From an uncultured Ruminococcus sp. (GTDB lineage Bacteria > Bacillota > Clostridia > Oscillospirales > Ruminococcaceae): DNA of 64,000 nt. The notes beneath the pieces are model-generated. The model was not told the DNA's origin, did not search any database, and saw nothing but the letters and a program-made list of their open reading frames with translations. The stretch is from the NCBI GenBank assembly GCA_947627625.1, contig CANQWR010000012.1, positions 1 to 64,000 on the forward strand, read 5' to 3'. A program made the position numbers and the translations under genes. Shown here one piece after another: positions 30,308 through 38,216 of this stretch. Position 1 is the first letter of the stretch. Each line of letters starts with the position of its first letter.

Positions 30308-30985
30308 TTTTTTGGGGAACTACAAAGGTTTGGGGAGTTATCTCCAAAAAGCAATTTTATTATTTTGGGGAACTAAATAGGGGGTCCGGGGGTTTTTAAC
30401 CCCCGGCGGGGTCAAGGGGCGGAGCCCCTTGTGGGGGTTCAGGGGGCAAAGCCCCCTGCCCCTCATCGTTCCTAAAAACGGGTAGTTTTGCCCCGTCGGG
30501 GATGATTTGAAAATGGTGGACATCCCATACTCCGCCCAAAAAAAATAATTTCGGGGAACTAAATAGGGGGTCCGGGGGTTTTTAACCCCCGGCGGGGTCA
30601 AGGGGCGGAGCCCCTTGTGGGGGTTCAGGGGGCAAAGCCCCCTGCCCCTCATCGTTCCTAAAAACGGGTAGTTTTGCCCCGTCTGGGGTAATTTGAAAAT
30701 GGTGGACACCCCATACTCCGCTACAAAAAAAATAAATTTGTAGGCTGTTGGGGGGCTTCGCCTCCCAAACCCCCTGTTTTTAAGTCACCGGGGGCTTCGC
30801 CCCCAGACCCCCATTGGGGGCTCTGCCCCCAAACCCCCGTCGGGGGGAGATTTGAAAATGGGGACACCCCAAGCCCCGCCCCCAGACCCCCCATGACTAT
30901 TCCCACAGAGAAGATACCTTCGCCCCCACAATAGTCTACTGTTTAATTTTGGGGGTCGAGGTGGGTCACCCCCCACAAGGCAATC
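30308..30985. repeat. Interspersed repeat cluster 5 with a 186-bp tandem duplication
   Basis: A unit of about 170 bp beginning GGGGAACTAAATAGGGGG (30367) recurs at 30553. Each contains a reverse-orientation core ending CCTGCCCCTCATCGTTCC. From 30777 a forward core follows, ending CCCCCATGACTATTCCCAC, then the flank GTCTACTGTTTAATTTTGGG. Confidence 0.85.
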
Positions 30986-30989
30986 TCAC

Positions 30990-31667
30990 TCAGACACAAA
31001 ATGCGAGAACTATCAGCAATGCCCCGGCTACCCACGAAAAATCGTGCTTCTGCGAGGAAATTCCGTGTCCGACAATAGAACCCGCAAAGACCGCCGCAAG
31101 ACCGCATATGAACGTAAAAAAGCCTGTTCTCAGGGGGCTTACTCCCGAAAAGCCGAAACTCAGACCTGTTGCAAGGGAGTCGAGAGAGCCTGCGAGTGCG
31201 AGGGAGAGCGACTCACAGACGGATATTGTCTTTGAACTGTCGGTGTCGGCAGAAGCATCGTCAAGACATAGTTTTATAACAAGACCTATTTTTTCCATTT
31301 TGAGGGATATGCTCCCGTCTTTCGAGAGTTTTCTGACAACAGCTCTCAGGACGCTCCTGAAGACAGACCATGCTCCCGTCACGGCTATGACTGCACAGCC
31401 CGCCCTCCTGCAAAGTTCGGACGGGATAAATTCGCCGATTATAGACGATAGACAGAGCGACAAACTCAGGACTGCCGAGCAGACAAGGCTTATCACGACT
31501 GACGGCAGAGGAGGTATTTTTACACCGCTGCCGCCGCAGGAGACTGCAAAGAGGAAAGAGTCGAAGCTGACGGCGAGTGCGAGGAAAAATTCACGGATAA
31601 GCAGATAACCACCCCCTTTGGGATTTGTTGCATAGTCATAATATGAAAAAATCCACGGATTTGACAC
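30990..31667 (-). CDS. ytaF: YtaF-like sporulation membrane protein / MntP-family
   Basis: Up to 225 residues with about six hydrophobic helices in two halves: LALAVSFDSFLFAVSCG near the start and LALAGSLDSLATGLSFGFSG in the second half, each with the buried Asp typical of the DUF204/MntP fold; the hydrophilic middle loop fits YtaF. Start is uncertain: the GTG at 31667 overlaps a possible promoter, while AAAGGGGGTGG (about 31606-31616) points to initiation near TTATCTGCTTATC without a normal start codon. Confidence 0.7.
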   Translation of the reverse strand: MSNPWIFSYYDYATNPKGGGYLLIREFFLALAVSFDSFLFAVSCGGSGVKIPPLPSVVISLVCSAVLSLSLCLSSIIGEFIPSELCRRAGCAVIAVTGAWSVFRSVLRAVVRKLSKDGSISLKMEKIGLVIKLCLDDASADTDSSKTISVCESLSLALAGSLDSLATGLSFGFSGVSPLRTGFFTFICGLAAVFAGSIVGHGISSQKHDFSWVAGALLIVLAFCV

Positions 31668-31689
31668 AGTTTTTGAGATTTTGAAATTT

Positions 31690-32125
31690 GGGGACTCTCT
31701 CCCCGTACTCTCAAATTTGCAACAGTAGAATTATCATGGGGGGTTCGGGGGGATACTTCCCCCCGACGGGGGTTTGGGGGCAGAGCCCCCAATGGGGGTT
31801 CAGGGGGCAACGCCCCCTGCCTCTTATCGTTCTAATAAAATATTAAATCTCTAAAAAAATGTAATTTTAAGAAAATTATTTTTTGGGGCAGAGTCCCCAA
31901 TGGGGGTTCAGGGGGCGAAGCCCCCCGACAGCCCACAAATTTATTTTTTGGAGCGAAGTTCCCCGACAGTTCACAAATAAGAAAATCTCCAAAAAAATAT
32001 AATTTTAATAAAATTATTTTTTGGGGTTTGGGGGGCGTAGCCCCCCGACAGTCCACAAATTTATTTTTTGGAGCGAAGTTCCCCGACAGTTCACAAATAA
32101 GAAAATTTCCAAAAAATATAATTTT
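31690..32125. repeat. Interspersed repeat cluster 6
   Basis: Full reverse core (about 31730-31831), then the AT-palindrome module and two further partial units sharing GGAGCGAAGTTCCCCGACAG and CACAAATAAGAAAAT, about 120 bp apart. Confidence 0.85.
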
Positions 32126-32130
32126 TTGTA

Positions 32131-32159
32131 TTGACATTTGTTGAAAAAGGGTGTATAAT
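32131..32159 (+). promoter_or_regulatory. Promoter of the TIM-barrel gene / nrdR operon
   Basis: Perfect TTGACA (32131-32136) and TATAAT (32154-32159) with 17-bp spacing, immediately after repeat cluster 6. Confidence 0.85.
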
Positions 32160-32212
32160 TTTCTATGCAGTACGTTTGAAGTGCAATTTTTCGTGTGACG
32201 GGAGGGAGATTA

Positions 32213-33004
32213 TTGCTTGCGGGAGTTTCCACAGCCTGTCTCTACCCGATGCCGCTGGAGGAGAGTCTATATCAGCTCGCCGTGAACGGCGTTTCGTGCG
32301 TGGAGATATTTGTAAACACAGATTCGGAACTGCGGAAGGGGTTTGCCCTGAATATAGCCGATATACTGCGGAGATTCGATATAAAGTGTGTTTCGGTGCA
32401 TCCGTTCACCTGCGAGCTTGAAACACTGATGTTCTTTTCGGACTACCCGAGACGCATTGATGATGTTCTGGAGTATTACAGAAAATATTTTGATTTTATG
32501 AACACGGTCGGTGCGGAGATATTCGTATTTCACGGTGCAAAGGCATCAAGGAGCAAGGAGCTTTACTGTGAGAGATACTCACGGCTCTACTCCCTCGGAA
32601 AGAGTTTCGGAGTGACTGTAGCCGTGGAGAACGTGTCAAGATGTCAGAGCGGTTCGTCGGCGTTTATAAGGGACATATCGAGAATGCTCGGTAGTCGGTT
32701 TGCATTTGTACTTGACACAAAACAGGCTGTGAGGTGCGGAGAGTCGCCGTTTTCGTTTATAGATTCGGCGGGTACGGCTCTGAAACACATACACATAAGC
32801 GACTACGGTCAGCTCGGAGACTGTCTCCCCGTGGGAAAGGGCAGTTTCAACTTCGGGGGATTTCTGTCAAGGGCGAGGTCTGCAAACCCCGACATATCCG
32901 TTGTGCTGGAACTTTACAGAAGCGGTTTCAGCGGTATAGGGGAACTGGTCTCGGGTTACAGCATACTGACCGGAATGATAACTGCTCAGGAGGAAAAGAA
33001 GTGA
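32213..33004 (+). CDS. Sugar-phosphate isomerase/epimerase-like TIM barrel protein
   Basis: 263 residues of the AP-endonuclease-2/xylose-isomerase-like fold: VSTACLYPMPLEE, VEIFVNT, VSVHPF, FVFHGAKAS, VAVENVSRC, FVLDTKQAVRCG, HIHISDYG and VVLELYRSG carry the usual metal-ligand Glu/His/Asp positions. The substrate is not predictable. TTG at 32213 chosen because GGGAGGGAG lies 4-6 bp upstream. Overlaps nrdR by GTGA. Confidence 0.7.
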   Translation: MLAGVSTACLYPMPLEESLYQLAVNGVSCVEIFVNTDSELRKGFALNIADILRRFDIKCVSVHPFTCELETLMFFSDYPRRIDDVLEYYRKYFDFMNTVGAEIFVFHGAKASRSKELYCERYSRLYSLGKSFGVTVAVENVSRCQSGSSAFIRDISRMLGSRFAFVLDTKQAVRCGESPFSFIDSAGTALKHIHISDYGQLGDCLPVGKGSFNFGGFLSRARSANPDISVVLELYRSGFSGIGELVSGYSILTGMITAQEEKK

Positions 33005-33474
33005 GATGTCCATTCTGCGGATTTGATGATTCAAAGGTCATCGACTCAAGACCAAAGGACGGCAAGATAAAGCGTCGGAGGGAGTGTTTCAGGTGCGGTG
33101 AGAGGTTCACGACGTTTGAGACGGTCGGGAACACTCTGCTCATGGTGCTGAAAAAAGACGGAACTTACGAGATTTTTGACAGAAACAAGCTGATAAAGGG
33201 GATATTCTCGGCGATAAAGAAAAGACCTGTGACAATGGCACAGGTCTCGGCGATAGCGGACTATGTTGAGAGTTACTTTGCAAATCAGCTGAAGAGTACG
33301 GCTTCTTCGGGTGAAATAGGAATGCTTGTTCTGAGCAGGCTCAAAGAGATAGACCCTGTTTCGTATGTGCGGTTCGCATCGGTCTATGAGGACTTCACGG
33401 ACGTTGAGAGTTTTGTCGCCCTTATAAGACAGCTTGAGGACAGGGGCGACAGCGGAGAGCAGGAGACCGTCTGA
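33001..33474 (+). CDS. nrdR: Transcriptional repressor NrdR
   Basis: 157 residues: zinc ribbon with CPFC (3-6) and CFRC (31-34), linked by SKVIDSRPKDGKIKRRRE, then an ATP-cone domain (about 49-139, LLMVLKKDGTYEIFDRNKL). NrdR senses ATP/dATP and represses ribonucleotide reductase genes via NrdR boxes. GTG start overlapping the previous stop, behind AGGAGG. Confidence 0.95.
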   Translation: MRCPFCGFDDSKVIDSRPKDGKIKRRRECFRCGERFTTFETVGNTLLMVLKKDGTYEIFDRNKLIKGIFSAIKKRPVTMAQVSAIADYVESYFANQLKSTASSGEIGMLVLSRLKEIDPVSYVRFASVYEDFTDVESFVALIRQLEDRGDSGEQETV

Positions 33475-33491
33475 TTAGGGGGTTGTGTATT

Positions 33492-33911
33492 TCAGATAAC
33501 TTCGAGTTTCAGCAAGCCGTCAGTGCTGTAGACAAGTGCGGAGACGGCTATACCGTCACAGACTATCAGTTCTGCGGACATCTCCTTGCCGTTTGGGCTG
33601 TAATTTTTCACACTGTAAGTAAATAAAACGGCATCACGTCCCGCAAAGTCTTTTAGTGGGAAACCCTGTTTTTCCTGAATGAGTGCGTATTCGGCGTACG
33701 CCTTTGAAAACTCCTGCGGTATCTTTATATTTTTTTCGGAGACTTTTTCGGTCTCCCAGCCGTGCAGTGCAAAAAATTCCGTTCCGTCACCGGTTATCTC
33801 CTGAATTTGTGCCGGAGTCTGCTTGTTTCCTGTGCCTGATGTGCGGAAAGTCAGAAAAACTGCCACCGATATGACGGCAAGGACCGTCACACTTAAAATT
33901 GCTCTTTTCAA
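33492..33911 (-). CDS. DUF4830-like exported/membrane-anchored protein
   Basis: 139 residues: a hydrophobic N-terminal helix (ILSVTVLAVISVAVFLTF) followed by a soluble domain with FFALHGWETEKVSEKNIKIP, EYALIQEKQGFPLKDFAGRD and a C-terminal SAELIVCDGIAVSALVYS. I associate this pattern with DUF4830 of clostridia from memory; function unknown. TTG start behind GAGGGTG. Convergent with nrdR, 17 bp apart. Confidence 0.55.
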   Translation of the reverse strand: MKRAILSVTVLAVISVAVFLTFRTSGTGNKQTPAQIQEITGDGTEFFALHGWETEKVSEKNIKIPQEFSKAYAEYALIQEKQGFPLKDFAGRDAVLFTYSVKNYSPNGKEMSAELIVCDGIAVSALVYSTDGLLKLEVI

Positions 33912-33993
33912 CGTTTAATCACCCTCTTCGGTCATATATACTCACGGAGATACAAAATTATAACCGAAAATTTTCGGGAGGTGAAAAAATTTT

Positions 33994-34776
33994 ATGGCTC
34001 TCCTGCGTGTGGACAGGTTCATATCGGAGAGGACGGGCTTGACGAGGTCCGAGATAAAAAAGCTTATTGCAAGTCGGCAGATAACCGTGGACGGCGTTTC
34101 GGCGGTCTCTGCGGACACCAAAATAGACCCCTTTTCGGCTTGCGTGTGCGTTTCGGGGGAGCGGATAAACTCCGACAGATATAAATATCTGATACTTAAC
34201 AAGCCGTCGGGGTACGTCTGTTCGGCTTCCTCACGGGAGGGCAGGAGCGTTATGGAACTCATACCCGACAGCCTCAAAGCTAAAGATATTTTTCCGTCGG
34301 GCAGACTTGACAAAGATTCCGAGGGGCTTCTTCTCATGACCAATGACGGGGGTCTCACACACAGGATTCTGTCACCGAAAAATCACGTCCCGAAAATCTA
34401 TATTGTGAAACTTGCCGATAAGTTTCAAGATAAATATGTTGACTTATTTGCGGGCGGACACCTCACACAGGGCGGTGACACCTTCCTCCCCGCAAGGGTG
34501 AGAGCGGCGAAAACGTCCGAAAAACTGGCATTCGTGGAGATCTGTGAGGGGAAATTCCATCAGGTAAAAAGGATGTTTTCGGCTGTCGGCAACAATGTCG
34601 AAAAACTTGTGAGAATTTCCGTCGGAGGGCTTTTTCTTCCCGAAAAACTGGCAAAAGGGCAGTGTATGGAATTATTGCACAAAGATGTTGAAAAACTCTG
34701 TGAAATTCCCGATCCCGACATATTTTTCAGTGATTTTTCAGAAAAATTTTCGGCAATTTTAATAAACAAAAGATAA
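33994..34776 (+). CDS. Pseudouridine synthase, RsuA/RluB family
   Basis: 260 residues: N-terminal S4 domain (LLRVDRFISERTGLTRSEIKKLI) then the catalytic domain with KPSGYVCSASS, the catalytic-Asp motif SGRLDKDSEGLLLMTNDG, and EGKFHQVKRMF. It isomerises a uridine in rRNA; the KPSGYVCS opening is closer to RsuA (16S U516) than RluB, but this is a weak distinction. ATG behind GGGAGGTG. A 14-bp palindrome (CCGAAAATTTTCGG, 33964-33977) sits just before the ribosome site. Confidence 0.85.
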   Translation: MALLRVDRFISERTGLTRSEIKKLIASRQITVDGVSAVSADTKIDPFSACVCVSGERINSDRYKYLILNKPSGYVCSASSREGRSVMELIPDSLKAKDIFPSGRLDKDSEGLLLMTNDGGLTHRILSPKNHVPKIYIVKLADKFQDKYVDLFAGGHLTQGGDTFLPARVRAAKTSEKLAFVEICEGKFHQVKRMFSAVGNNVEKLVRISVGGLFLPEKLAKGQCMELLHKDVEKLCEIPDPDIFFSDFSEKFSAILINKR

Positions 34777-34797
34777 TAATTTTGTAAGATTAGCGTC

Positions 34798-34826
34798 TTG
34801 AAAAATTTCGGGAATAATGTTATTAT
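34798..34826 (+). promoter_or_regulatory. Promoter of the ABC ATPase gene
   Basis: TTGAAA (34798-34803), 17-bp spacer, TATTAT (34821-34826), 63 bp before the ATG. Confidence 0.65.
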
Positions 34827-34889
34827 ATTATTATAGCTGATAGAAGGCAGAAGTATCAGCAAGAAAATTGAACTGGAGGACTGGACCAA

Positions 34890-36020
34890 ATGGCAGGTTT
34901 AACACTTAAAAACATTTATAAAAAATATCCGGGTGGATTCGTTGCCGTTACCGATGTAAATTTAGAGATAAGAGACAAGGAGTTCATCGTTCTGGTAGGA
35001 CCTTCCGGATGCGGAAAGTCAACTACCCTGCGTATGATAGCAGGTCTTGAAGAGATCTCAGAGGGCGAGCTTTATATAGGCGACCGCCTTGTAAACGACA
35101 TCGCCCCCAAGGACAGAGACATAGCAATGGTTTTCCAGAACTACGCTCTCTACCCGCACATGACCGTTTTCGACAACATGGCTTTCGGACTCAAGCTCCG
35201 CAAAGTCCCCAAGGACGAAATCGAGAGAAAAGTAACGGAGGCTGCTAAAATACTCGGTCTGTCTCAGCTCCTCGACAGAAAGCCGAAGGCAATGTCGGGT
35301 GGTCAGAGACAGCGTGTGGCTCTCGGAAGATGTATAGTCCGCTCACCGAAAGTGTTCCTTCTCGACGAGCCTCTCTCGAACCTTGACGCAAAACTCCGTG
35401 GACAGATGAGAACGGAGATCTCAAAAATACACAAGAGACTTGGTACAACGTTCATCTACGTTACCCACGACCAGACAGAGGCTATGACTATGGGCGACAG
35501 AATCGTCTGCATGAAGGACGGATTTATTCAGCAGGTAGACACTCCGCAGAACCTCTACGAGAGACCTGTGAACAAGTTCGTCGCAGGCTTCCTCGGTTCT
35601 CCCGTCATGAACTTTGTTGACGCTGTTCTCAAAGAGGACATCGGTCAGTACATCGTTGAGTTTGGTTCGGACGGTCCGAGGGGCAACAAGTATCAGATAA
35701 TCGTCCCCGAGTCAAAGGTAGTTCCCGAGCTTGCGAACTATGTCGGCAAGGAGATAATCCTCGGCGTTCGTCCCGAGAGTATCCACGACGAACCCGTACA
35801 CCTTGCAAACGCAACAACAGGTATAATCGACGCATATGTAGAACTCACCGAAATGATGGGTGCGGAGACATATCTGTACCTTGTCTGCGAGGGCAACAAC
35901 CTCACAGCAAGAGTAAGTCCGAGGTCAACTGCAAAGATTGGAGACGAGATAAAGGTCGTTATCGATCCCAACAGGATTCATATCTTCGACAAGGAGACCG
36001 AGAAGACTATTGTAAACTGA
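34890..36020 (+). CDS. msmX: Sugar ABC transporter ATP-binding protein (MsmK/MsmX/UgpC type)
   Basis: 376 residues: Walker A GPSGCGKSTT (about 38-47), Q-loop, signature MSGGQRQRVALGR, Walker B VFLLDEPLSNLD, H-loop THDQTEAM, and a C-terminal OB-fold regulatory domain containing LGVRPESI. No permease or binding-protein genes are adjacent, as for MsmX, the shared ATPase that energises several carbohydrate importers. Codon use and strong RBS suggest high expression. Own promoter and terminator make it monocistronic. Confidence 0.85.
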   Translation: MAGLTLKNIYKKYPGGFVAVTDVNLEIRDKEFIVLVGPSGCGKSTTLRMIAGLEEISEGELYIGDRLVNDIAPKDRDIAMVFQNYALYPHMTVFDNMAFGLKLRKVPKDEIERKVTEAAKILGLSQLLDRKPKAMSGGQRQRVALGRCIVRSPKVFLLDEPLSNLDAKLRGQMRTEISKIHKRLGTTFIYVTHDQTEAMTMGDRIVCMKDGFIQQVDTPQNLYERPVNKFVAGFLGSPVMNFVDAVLKEDIGQYIVEFGSDGPRGNKYQIIVPESKVVPELANYVGKEIILGVRPESIHDEPVHLANATTGIIDAYVELTEMMGAETYLYLVCEGNNLTARVSPRSTAKIGDEIKVVIDPNRIHIFDKETEKTIVN

Positions 36021-36109
36021 CATACCCAAACTTTTTCATATTTATCCTTTCTTTCTACCTTGCGGACTGTGCCGTATGCAGTATTTCTGTGTGCGGTGCG
36101 GGATGCTGA

Positions 36110-36155
36110 AACGCAGAGAAGCCACGGCTGTAAAAAAACGCCGTGGCTTTTCTGT
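36110..36155 (+). terminator. Terminator of the ABC ATPase gene
   Basis: AAGCCACGGC and GCCGTGGCTT form a 10-bp stem (36119-36149), extended by ACGCAGA/TCTGTGT pairing, with T-rich sequence after it. Confidence 0.75.
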
Positions 36156-36164
36156 GTTATTTTT

Positions 36165-36495
36165 TTGGAGATTTAAGATTTAATATTTTATTAGAACGAT
36201 AGGGGGCAGGGGGCTTTGCCCCCTGAACCCCCATTGGGGGCTCTGCCCCCAAACCCCCGTCGGGGGGAAGAATCCCCCCGAACCCCCCATAATTATTCCC
36301 ACACAAGAAAAAAATTTGAGACGGGAGTGTCGTACCCTGTGACAGTCTACTGTCCTGATTTTGGGGGTCAAGGGGGGTCACACCCCCCTTGCAGGGGGTC
36401 TGGGGGACAGCGTCCCCCAGTGGGGGGAGTGGGGGGGCAACGCCCCCATGATTATTCCCACAGATGAAACACCCCCCGCCCCCATAATAATCAAA
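36165..36495. repeat. Interspersed repeat cluster 7
   Basis: Full forward core (about 36194-36300), the GACAGTCTACTGTCCTGATTT flank split across it, then a second set of G/C hairpins (about 36362-36485) ending with another CATGATTATTCCCACAG. Confidence 0.85.
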
Positions 36496-36622
36496 TAAGT
36501 CTCCCATAAAATAAATTAAAAATAAAAATTAAATACTCAGGGGATAAGAGAGAAAAAAGTGCGGACAATAAATAATGCGGAAAATATCTGCAATTTTATT
36601 GAAAAAAGGGGTTTTTGAGCCA

Positions 36623-37102
36623 ATGAAAAAAATTCTGACAACTGCTGTCCTGCTGACAGCTCTTGTGAGCTGCGGACGTACAACAAATACCGATAATCAG
36701 CCGATGTCCGACACTTCAGGGTACTCAAGCAACGACATTAGTCCGACAGACAGAGACGACAAAATCGACAGATATGACTCAGATGACGGTCTTGTAGGTG
36801 ATGCCGACCACGACAAAAGTATCACCGATGACGATATTGACAGGGCTGACCACGACAGCCGTGACAATACTATAACCGACCACGCAAAGGACGCTGTTGA
36901 CGGTGCGGAAAATGCGGGTGAGGATATAATAGACAGTGTGGGTGAAGCGGGAAAGGACATTGTTGACGGTGCGGGCGATGTCGCTGACGACATTATTGAC
37001 GGCATTGACGGCGATATTTCTTCCGATACCTCCTCCACGGACACCCAGATGGACACGGACGTAAATACGACTGCACAGGTCGATACTCTCACGTCTGAAT
37101 AA
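36623..37102 (+). CDS. Asp-rich lipoprotein
   Basis: 159 residues. MKKILTTAVLLTALVSCG gives a lipobox with Cys at about residue 17. The mature part is extremely rich in Asp, Ser and Thr, with heptad-like repeats DAVDGAENAGEDIID, SVGEAGKDIVDGAGD. The Asp-x-Asp runs could bind divalent cations. No homologue recognised. ATG at 36623 chosen to give a signal peptide; AAAGGGG is somewhat far upstream (about 13 bp). Confidence 0.6.
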   Translation: MKKILTTAVLLTALVSCGRTTNTDNQPMSDTSGYSSNDISPTDRDDKIDRYDSDDGLVGDADHDKSITDDDIDRADHDSRDNTITDHAKDAVDGAENAGEDIIDSVGEAGKDIVDGAGDVADDIIDGIDGDISSDTSSTDTQMDTDVNTTAQVDTLTSE

Positions 37103-37127
37103 TAAAACAGTAGAACATTATGAGGTT

Positions 37128-37322
37128 CGTGGGTGTTGCCTTGTGGGGGCAAAGCCTCCATTAGAACGATAAGGGGCAGGGGGCTTTGCCCCCTGAACCC
37201 CCATTGGGGGCTCTGCCCCCAAACCCCCGTCGGGGGGAAGAATCCCCCCGAACCCCCCATGATTATTTTCACACAAGAAAAAATCTAATAATTTTGGGGG
37301 TTCAGGGGGAAACGTACCGAAT
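37128..37322. repeat. Interspersed repeat cluster 8
   Basis: Almost ideal forward core: AACGATAAGGGGCAGGGGGC at about 37165 to CCCCCCATGATTATTTTCAC at about 37273, preceded by AACAGTAGAACATTATG. Confidence 0.88.
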
Positions 37323-37330
37323 AAATAAAA

Positions 37331-37654
37331 TCAAATATCCGATAGAAATATTTCGGGAATGCCGTTTTCACGCATTTTATCTTTCTGTGCATCGGTGAGA
37401 GGGTTGCGGTAGTGGTTTCCCGTGGAGGGATATTTGCCCGCAACGATGTCACCGAACAGTCTGCTTATGAACTGAAGCCAGTCTGAAGAGCCGGAGTTTG
37501 AGTTGAGAAAAAAGCCGTAGCCGTCACTTATGTAGAATATTTCCATAGCGAGAGCGAGGTCGCACTTCTGGTGTTTTAGAATAAGTTGAGGGACAGTAAC
37601 GCCGTTTCTCCAGCCGTAGTTCATGAGAATTTTTTTAAGTTCTTCATAGCTCAT
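37331..37654 (-). CDS. DUF4274-like protein
   Basis: 107 residues with LKKILMNYGWRNGVTVPQLILKHQKCDLALAMEIFYISDGYGF, a pattern I associate with DUF4274. Small, soluble, function unknown; relatives are often immunity-like or unassigned. ATG behind GGGGGT, 9 bp after ybaK, so in one operon with it. Confidence 0.5.
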   Translation of the reverse strand: MSYEELKKILMNYGWRNGVTVPQLILKHQKCDLALAMEIFYISDGYGFFLNSNSGSSDWLQFISRLFGDIVAGKYPSTGNHYRNPLTDAQKDKMRENGIPEIFLSDI

Positions 37655-37663
37655 AATTTGTGA

Positions 37664-38158
37664 TTACCCCCTTTCGCTGTCAGGCAAGGCAATTTCAGCG
37701 AATTTACCGCCTGTGACTTTTACAAGGTCTTGAGGAGAGAGACAAAGCTGAGTGCCGATTCTCCCACCGCTTATAAAGAACGTAGGGAAATTTTGTGCGG
37801 ATATGTGTACCACAACGGGGAACTGTTTTTTCATGCCGATGGGAGTACAACCGCCCCTTACATAGCCTGTTATTTTGTTTATATCTTTTACAGGTATAAG
37901 CTGTACGGATTTTTCCCCGACACTTGCGGAAGCCTTTTTAAGGTCGAGTTTCATATCGACAGGAATTAAAAAGCAGTAATAACCGCCTGTTTTTCCCTCC
38001 GCAACGAGAGTTTTGAAAGTCATATCGGGAGACTGTCCGAGGGCGAGAGCGGTCTGAGTACCGCTTGTGAACTCCTTGCACTCATAAGTTTGTATCCGAT
38101 ATTCAATATTATTTTTGTCAAGAAACCTCATTGCATTCGTTTTCAGTTCCTTTCCCAT
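37664..38158 (-). CDS. ybaK: Cys-tRNA(Pro)/Cys-tRNA deacylase YbaK
   Basis: 164 residues of the YbaK/EbsC editing-domain family: KTNAMRFLDKNNIEYRI, TFKTLVAEGKTGGYYCFLIPVD, KKASASVGEKSVQLIP, VRGGCTPIGMKKQFPVVV and the closing GGRIGTQLCLSPQDL. It hydrolyses mischarged Cys-tRNA(Pro) in trans. ATG behind GAAGAGAAG. Heads a two-gene unit with the DUF4274-like gene. Confidence 0.9.
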   Translation of the reverse strand: MGKELKTNAMRFLDKNNIEYRIQTYECKEFTSGTQTALALGQSPDMTFKTLVAEGKTGGYYCFLIPVDMKLDLKKASASVGEKSVQLIPVKDINKITGYVRGGCTPIGMKKQFPVVVHISAQNFPTFFISGGRIGTQLCLSPQDLVKVTGGKFAEIALPDSERG

Positions 38159-38216
38159 AACTTCTCTTCTTTCTTTTAATTTTAATATAATTTAATTTAA
38201 TTTTTATATATAAAAA

